The notes below the pieces were generated by a model. That model was not told where the DNA came from and did not search any database. It saw nothing but the letters and a program-made list of their open reading frames with translations. The position numbers and the translations under genes are program-made. This document shows, one piece after another, positions 60,543 through 64,000 of a stretch of 64,000 nucleotides of DNA. How positions within the stretch are numbered: position 1 is the stretch's first letter; every line of letters starts with the position of its first letter. The DNA lies in NCBI GenBank assembly GCA_029561345.1, contig JAKQJC010000046.1, positions 1-64,000 on the forward strand, written 5' to 3'. Source of the stretch: Chloroflexota bacterium (lineage in GTDB: Bacteria; Chloroflexota; Anaerolineae; Anaerolineales; Anaerolineaceae).

Positions 60543-61306
60543 CACCACACCTTCCATGGGGCCTTGTTATCAGCCCAAAGAGATTCCAGATAACGCACAT
60601 CGCGCAGGGTATCCATGCACTGCCAGAAGCCGCTGTGCTGGTAAGCCATCAACTGGCCTTCAAGTGCCAGGTTTTCCATGGGGCTGCTTTCCAGCGGCAT
60701 ATCTTCAGTGATATAGTCGAAAACCTGCGGCTCAAAAACACAAAAACCGCCGTTGATCCAGCCTTCGCCGGCCTGCGGTTTTTCAGCAAACCCCCTGATC
60801 GTTTCACCTTCAATGGAAAGGCTGCCAAAACGCCCGGGCGGGCGCACGGCCGTGACGGTGGCCAGTTTGCCATGCCGGCGGTGGAAGGCCAGCAGATCGT
60901 TTAAATTGATATCTGCCACACCGTCACCGTAGGTGAACATGAAGGTTTCATCGCCAATCCACTTCTGCAGTTTTTTTACGCGGCCGCCTGTGGTGGTCAT
61001 CAGGCCGGTGTCCACCAGATGCACCGTCCAATCATCCACAGGGGCGTCATAGGTCTTTACAGCACCGGTGTTGAGCTGAATGGTCAGGTCGCGGCTGAGA
61101 AGCTGGTAGTTGAGAAAATAATGTTTGATGATCTCGGCTTTATACCCCAAAGCCACCACAAATTCCTTAATATCATGGGCAGCATAGATATTCATGATGT
61201 GCCAGAGCATGGGATACCCGCCAATTTCAACCATCGGTTTGGGCTTCAGGGTGGTTTCTTCTGAAAGGCGGGTGCCAAGGCCGCCCGCAAGAATGATCAC
61301 TTTCAT
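60542..61306 (-). CDS. rfbF: Glucose-1-phosphate cytidylyltransferase
   Basis: Makes CDP-glucose from CTP and glucose 1-phosphate, the entry step for CDP-dideoxy sugars. The 254-residue protein has [20 protein letters not shown] (nucleotide loop), [36 protein letters not shown] and [20 protein letters not shown]. The start at 61306 has GGAGGAAT nearby and a TATAAT box about 28 bases upstream. First gene of the minus-strand cluster. Confidence 0.95.
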   Translation of the reverse strand: MKVIILAGGLGTRLSEETTLKPKPMVEIGGYPMLWHIMNIYAAHDIKEFVVALGYKAEIIKHYFLNYQLLSRDLTIQLNTGAVKTYDAPVDDWTVHLVDTGLMTTTGGRVKKLQKWIGDETFMFTYGDGVADINLNDLLAFHRRHGKLATVTAVRPPGRFGSLSIEGETIRGFAEKPQAGEGWINGGFCVFEPQVFDYITEDMPLESSPMENLALEGQLMAYQHSGFWQCMDTLRDVRYLESLWADNKAPWKVW

Positions 61307-61333
61307 GCTATTCCTCCAGGATGGGTTATTATG

Positions 61334-61385
61334 ATTATACTATAAGTGGCCTTTCGGTTTTGGAAGCGTTCTTCCGGTGTATAAT
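61334..61385. promoter_or_regulatory. Divergent promoters of rfbF and the solute-binding-like gene
   Basis: On the minus strand TATAAT (complement of 61334-61339) precedes rfbF. On the plus strand TATAAT (61380-61385) is followed by six bases and the ATG at 61392. Between them GGAAG-CGTT-CTTCC (61362-61375) is an inverted repeat, a possible shared operator. Neither promoter has a good -35. Confidence 0.55.
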
Positions 61386-61391
61386 ATTTCC

Positions 61392-62852
61392 ATGCGTACG
61401 TTCTTTCAACATCCATTTTTCACGCGGTATGGATGGGCATTTTTGCTGATTTTTTGTGGATTGATTTTGATTGTATCCAGCATCGGCGAACCAGGCCCGG
61501 CAACCACCATGGCCTCACCGCAGCCCGCTGTTACTGCCACAGAACCTGGACCAGCGATGACCCCAACCACAACAAGGGCGCCGGTTCCTCTGGCTACCTT
61601 GCGCCCCACTGCAACCCTGCAGCCAACCCTGACCCGCACCATCACCCCCAGCCCCACCCTGGCGCCGTTTGACGACACCGGGACTTTGAAGGATATGGAA
61701 ATTGTCCTCTGGCATACCCTTTCAGGGCCAGCCGCCAGGGAATTGGAAGCGTTGGTGCTGGCGTTTAACCGCCTTGACCGCTATGGACTGAAGCTGCGCC
61801 TGGAAGCTGCCCCTGACCTGCTGACCTGGAAGGCTGACCGGCAGGTGACGCCGACGGCGCCCTGGCAGCTGATGCTGGGATCCGTCCCCGCCCCCGACCT
61901 GGTGCTGGCGCCTCGCACTGTGCTGGATGAGCTGGGCGGTTTGAAAGATTTAAACGCCCTCAAGGCGCACCCTAATTTGGGTTTGGCTCAAAGCGCCGGA
62001 GATGGGCAACACCTGGATCTGTTTTATTCCGCACCGGCCGTGTTTTACAACCGCACCTGGGCAAAGCAGCTGGGTTTCCTTGAACCTCCGGCTGACCTTT
62101 CAGCCTTGCGCGAGCAGGCCTGCGCCGGAAACCAGGCCTTGAAACGCGACGACACAACCAAAAACGATGCCCAGGGGGGATGGATGCTGCAGGCGGATGG
62201 ATTAACCCTGCTGGCCTTATCCGAATCCATGAGCGCAGACCTGACCAACGCGGCCAGCGCCACCCGGCCGCTTTTTGAGATGTTAAAAGAGATGCAGGTG
62301 GGCAACTGCCTCTGGCAGGCGCCGGCATACCGCCCGGCGCAGAGCGGCGCCGAAGCCCTGCTGCAGCGCCAGGCCTTGCTGGCCAACGGCAGGGTGGAAG
62401 ACGCGCTGGTTTATGAAGATATGGCGCGGATTCTAAAGAGCAAAGATGAATGGCTGATGCTGCCTTACCCTGATTTTCCAGTCGAAGCCATTTCTTTGAG
62501 CATTCTGCCGGGACTTTCCGAACGCGAATTGGGAGCCTGGGTGGTGGCGCGCTGGCTGGCGCAGCCCGAACAGGCCGGCCGGCTGGCCCTGGCTGGCGGC
62601 AGCCTGCCCGCCACAAAAACAGAATTGACTTTACGTGATGAACTGCGCCTGAATCATCCCCAGCGCGCCGAGGCGCTGAACTGGCCGCTGCCCGAAACAC
62701 CCCTGAAAGAACCCTTCTGGCCCGATTTGGGTTTGCTGCTGCAGGATGCAGCCGGGAGGGTGTTGAAGCCGGAAAATGCACCAGACCGCATTCCAGTGAT
62801 TGTGGATTTGTTGTGGAAAGAAATCAGCGCTCTTTTATCCAGCCAACCCTGA
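61392..62852 (+). CDS. Membrane-anchored extracellular solute-binding-like protein
   Basis: A 486-residue exported protein. It has an N-terminal membrane anchor ([15 protein letters not shown], about residues 16-30) and a Pro/Thr-rich linker (residues 36-95). A bacterial solute-binding-type domain follows ([20 protein letters not shown], the usual opening of family 1 binding proteins, then [20 protein letters not shown]). A cysteine at 22 lies within the hydrophobic segment, so lipid anchoring is possible but no clear lipobox is seen. No ABC permease genes are adjacent, so it may act as a sensor or partner of an unlinked transporter. The start at ATG 61392 lacks a Shine-Dalgarno; a GTG at 61377 would put the -10 box inside the gene. 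Confidence 0.78.
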   Translation: MRTFFQHPFFTRYGWAFLLIFCGLILIVSSIGEPGPATTMASPQPAVTATEPGPAMTPTTTRAPVPLATLRPTATLQPTLTRTITPSPTLAPFDDTGTLKDMEIVLWHTLSGPAARELEALVLAFNRLDRYGLKLRLEAAPDLLTWKADRQVTPTAPWQLMLGSVPAPDLVLAPRTVLDELGGLKDLNALKAHPNLGLAQSAGDGQHLDLFYSAPAVFYNRTWAKQLGFLEPPADLSALREQACAGNQALKRDDTTKNDAQGGWMLQADGLTLLALSESMSADLTNAASATRPLFEMLKEMQVGNCLWQAPAYRPAQSGAEALLQRQALLANGRVEDALVYEDMARILKSKDEWLMLPYPDFPVEAISLSILPGLSERELGAWVVARWLAQPEQAGRLALAGGSLPATKTELTLRDELRLNHPQRAEALNWPLPETPLKEPFWPDLGLLLQDAAGRVLKPENAPDRIPVIVDLLWKEISALLSSQP

Positions 62853-62860
62853 GAGGACAC

Positions 62861-63310
62861 ATGACAGAAAATCTCACCCCGGTCATTATTTATACAGATG
62901 GTGCCTGTTCCGGCAACCCGGGCCCAGGCGGATGGGCTGCTTTGCTGCGCAGCGGCAAACACCAGAAGGAAATCAGCGGGGGAGAAGATCAGACCACCAA
63001 CAACCGCATGGAATTGACGGCTGCCATTGAAGCGCTGCGCGCTCTGAACAAACCCTGCCGGGTGCTGATTTATACCGATTCAGAGTATTTGCAGCGTGGG
63101 GTGACGGAATGGATGGCTGGCTGGAAGCGGCGGGGCTGGCAGCGCAAAGAAGGCCCATTGAAAAATGCCGATCTGTGGCGCTCTCTGGATGAACTGCTGG
63201 ATGTCCATACAGTAGAATGGCAGTGGGTGAAGGGCCATGCGGGGCATGCTGAAAATGAACGGGTGGACCAGCTGGCCCGCCAGGAAATTGACCTGCGGCG
63301 CCGCCTTTAG
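62861..63310 (+). CDS. rnhA: Ribonuclease HI
   Basis: Cleaves the RNA strand of RNA-DNA hybrids. The 149-residue protein has all four catalytic carboxylates: D13 in [19 protein letters not shown]51 in [14 protein letters not shown]73 in LIYTDSEYL and D136 in [10 protein letters not shown]. The basic handle with [13 protein letters not shown] (about residues 86-98) is present, as in the E. coli type. The ATG at 62861 follows GAGAGG; a longer frame from 62813 overlaps the preceding gene. The gap to the previous stop is eight bases, so the two may be co-transcribed. Confidence 0.95.
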   Translation: MTENLTPVIIYTDGACSGNPGPGGWAALLRSGKHQKEISGGEDQTTNNRMELTAAIEALRALNKPCRVLIYTDSEYLQRGVTEWMAGWKRRGWQRKEGPLKNADLWRSLDELLDVHTVEWQWVKGHAGHAENERVDQLARQEIDLRRRL

Positions 63311-63323
63311 GAAGGGAAAAGAA

Positions 63324-64000
63324 ATGAACCCGGATTCGAGCCATCACCAGCCGCCCAAAAACCTGGAAGCCTTTGCCCTCCCTGAGCGATTATTCCTGTT
63401 TCAAGAAGCCCTGGAACTGACTGCCGACGCCGTGCTGATGACAGACCTGGATGGAAAGGCCATTTACGCCAACCCTGCATTTGCCAGCTTGACCGGTTTT
63501 TCGGCGGCGGAAATTCCAGGCCGGAACATGAAATATTTGACGCCAGGGCAGAATGAGGCGGCCTTTTATCAGAAGGTCTGGCAGGACATTGCAGCCGGGC
63601 AAACCTGGAGCGGGGAAATGATCGGGCATCGAAAAGATGGATCGGTTTACCTGGGAAAAATGACGGCTCGGAAAGTAAAGGGGCAGACCAACACTGAACA
63701 GGTGATCATCACCATCAGGGATATCACAGCACAACAAAAAATGGCGCATGATCTTGCAGAAAGCAAGGACCATTTCAACAAAATGACCGCCAATGCTCAC
63801 GATGGAATCGCTATTCTGGATAATCAAGGCTGCATCATCTACTGGAATCGGGCTGCTGAAACGATCTTGGGCTATTCTGCAGAAGAAGCGGTGGGGAAGG
63901 ATCTGATTAACCTGATTGCCATGCCTGAGCAACAGGAATTCATGCACCAGCAGGCGCAGGTGTTCAACCAGACGGGTGAAAGCAAAGCCATTGGCCAGCT
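63324..64000 (+). CDS. PAS-domain sensor protein, N-terminal part (cut by the window end)
   Basis: An open frame runs from the ATG at 63324 to the end of the window (225 codons so far). Two PAS/PAC units are visible. The first (about residues 27-140) has ADAVLMTDLDGKAIYANPAF, SGEMIGHRKDGSVYLGKM and QVIITIRDITAQQK. The second (from about residue 150) has HDGIAILDNQGCIIYWNRAA and LGYSAEEAVGKDLINLI. No N-terminal membrane segment occurs, so it is probably a cytoplasmic sensor. The output domain (histidine kinase, diguanylate cyclase or other) lies beyond the window. GAAGGGAAAAGA precedes the start, 13 bases after rnhA. Confidence 0.88.
   Translation, partial: MNPDSSHHQPPKNLEAFALPERLFLFQEALELTADAVLMTDLDGKAIYANPAFASLTGFSAAEIPGRNMKYLTPGQNEAAFYQKVWQDIAAGQTWSGEMIGHRKDGSVYLGKMTARKVKGQTNTEQVIITIRDITAQQKMAHDLAESKDHFNKMTANAHDGIAILDNQGCIIYWNRAAETILGYSAEEAVGKDLINLIAMPEQQEFMHQQAQVFNQTGESKAIGQ

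Overview
The window reads as a chromosomal piece of a G+C-rich, non-proteobacterial bacterium, most likely a member of the Chloroflexota (Anaerolineae-like). That placement is inference. It rests on the style of the division cluster, a Flp-type pilin, a kinase fused to LVIVD repeats, several apparently leaderless genes and a secreted amylase ending in a YLPLV-type tail. There is no rRNA or other phylogenetic marker to prove it. No tRNA, rRNA, CRISPR array, insertion sequence or prophage was seen.

Layout. 1-4 kb: tail of a chemotaxis receptor, then selD (selenide, water dikinase). selD only makes sense if an in-frame TGA is read as selenocysteine, and a SECIS-like hairpin follows the codon. 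Next come a ribokinase and a polytopic membrane protein. 4-21.5 kb: a long, tightly coupled division and cell wall (dcw) cluster in the order mraZ-rsmH-ftsL-ftsI-murF-mraY-murD-ftsW-murG-cvpA-like-murC-murB-ddl-ftsQ-ftsA-ftsZ. It has a clear sigma70-type promoter and four MraZ boxes at 10-bp spacing in front. murE is absent. 21.7-25.1 kb: a large secreted GH13 amylase on the minus strand. 25.4-36.3 kb: a membrane Ser/Thr kinase with an LVIVD beta-propeller, a 48-residue Flp pilin, and a coupled four-gene operon of two membrane (SPFH-like) proteins and two proteins with tandem PEBP-like domains. psuG follows. 36.5-41.3 kb: small unknown genes, an SLC13-type permease with RCK_C domains, and a PadR regulator with a tandem flavodoxin-fold protein.

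41.4-46.4 kb: an aspartate/methionine operon (PLP transsulfuration enzyme, aspartokinase, aspartate-semialdehyde dehydrogenase, then a proline iminopeptidase). In front of it are a perfect-consensus promoter, a 34-residue ORF with five Met codons in seven, mutually exclusive hairpins and an intrinsic terminator. This has the layout of a ribosome-mediated, methionine-sensing attenuator and is the most interesting regulatory element here.

46.5-61.3 kb: one long minus-strand surface-polysaccharide cluster of twelve genes. It starts with the CDP-deoxyhexose genes (rfbF, rfbG, rfbH) and includes a TPP-dependent carboligase-like enzyme, an epimerase/reductase, glycosyltransferases, two methyltransferases and a UPF0104-type membrane protein. 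The combination suggests a CDP-linked, two-carbon-branched 3,6-dideoxyhexose (yersiniose-like). The window ends with a solute-binding-like protein, rnhA and the start of a PAS-domain sensor.

Start codons were chosen by eye from Shine-Dalgarno spacing, family N-termini and operon overlaps. Promoters and hairpins were found by reading and were not scored by software.
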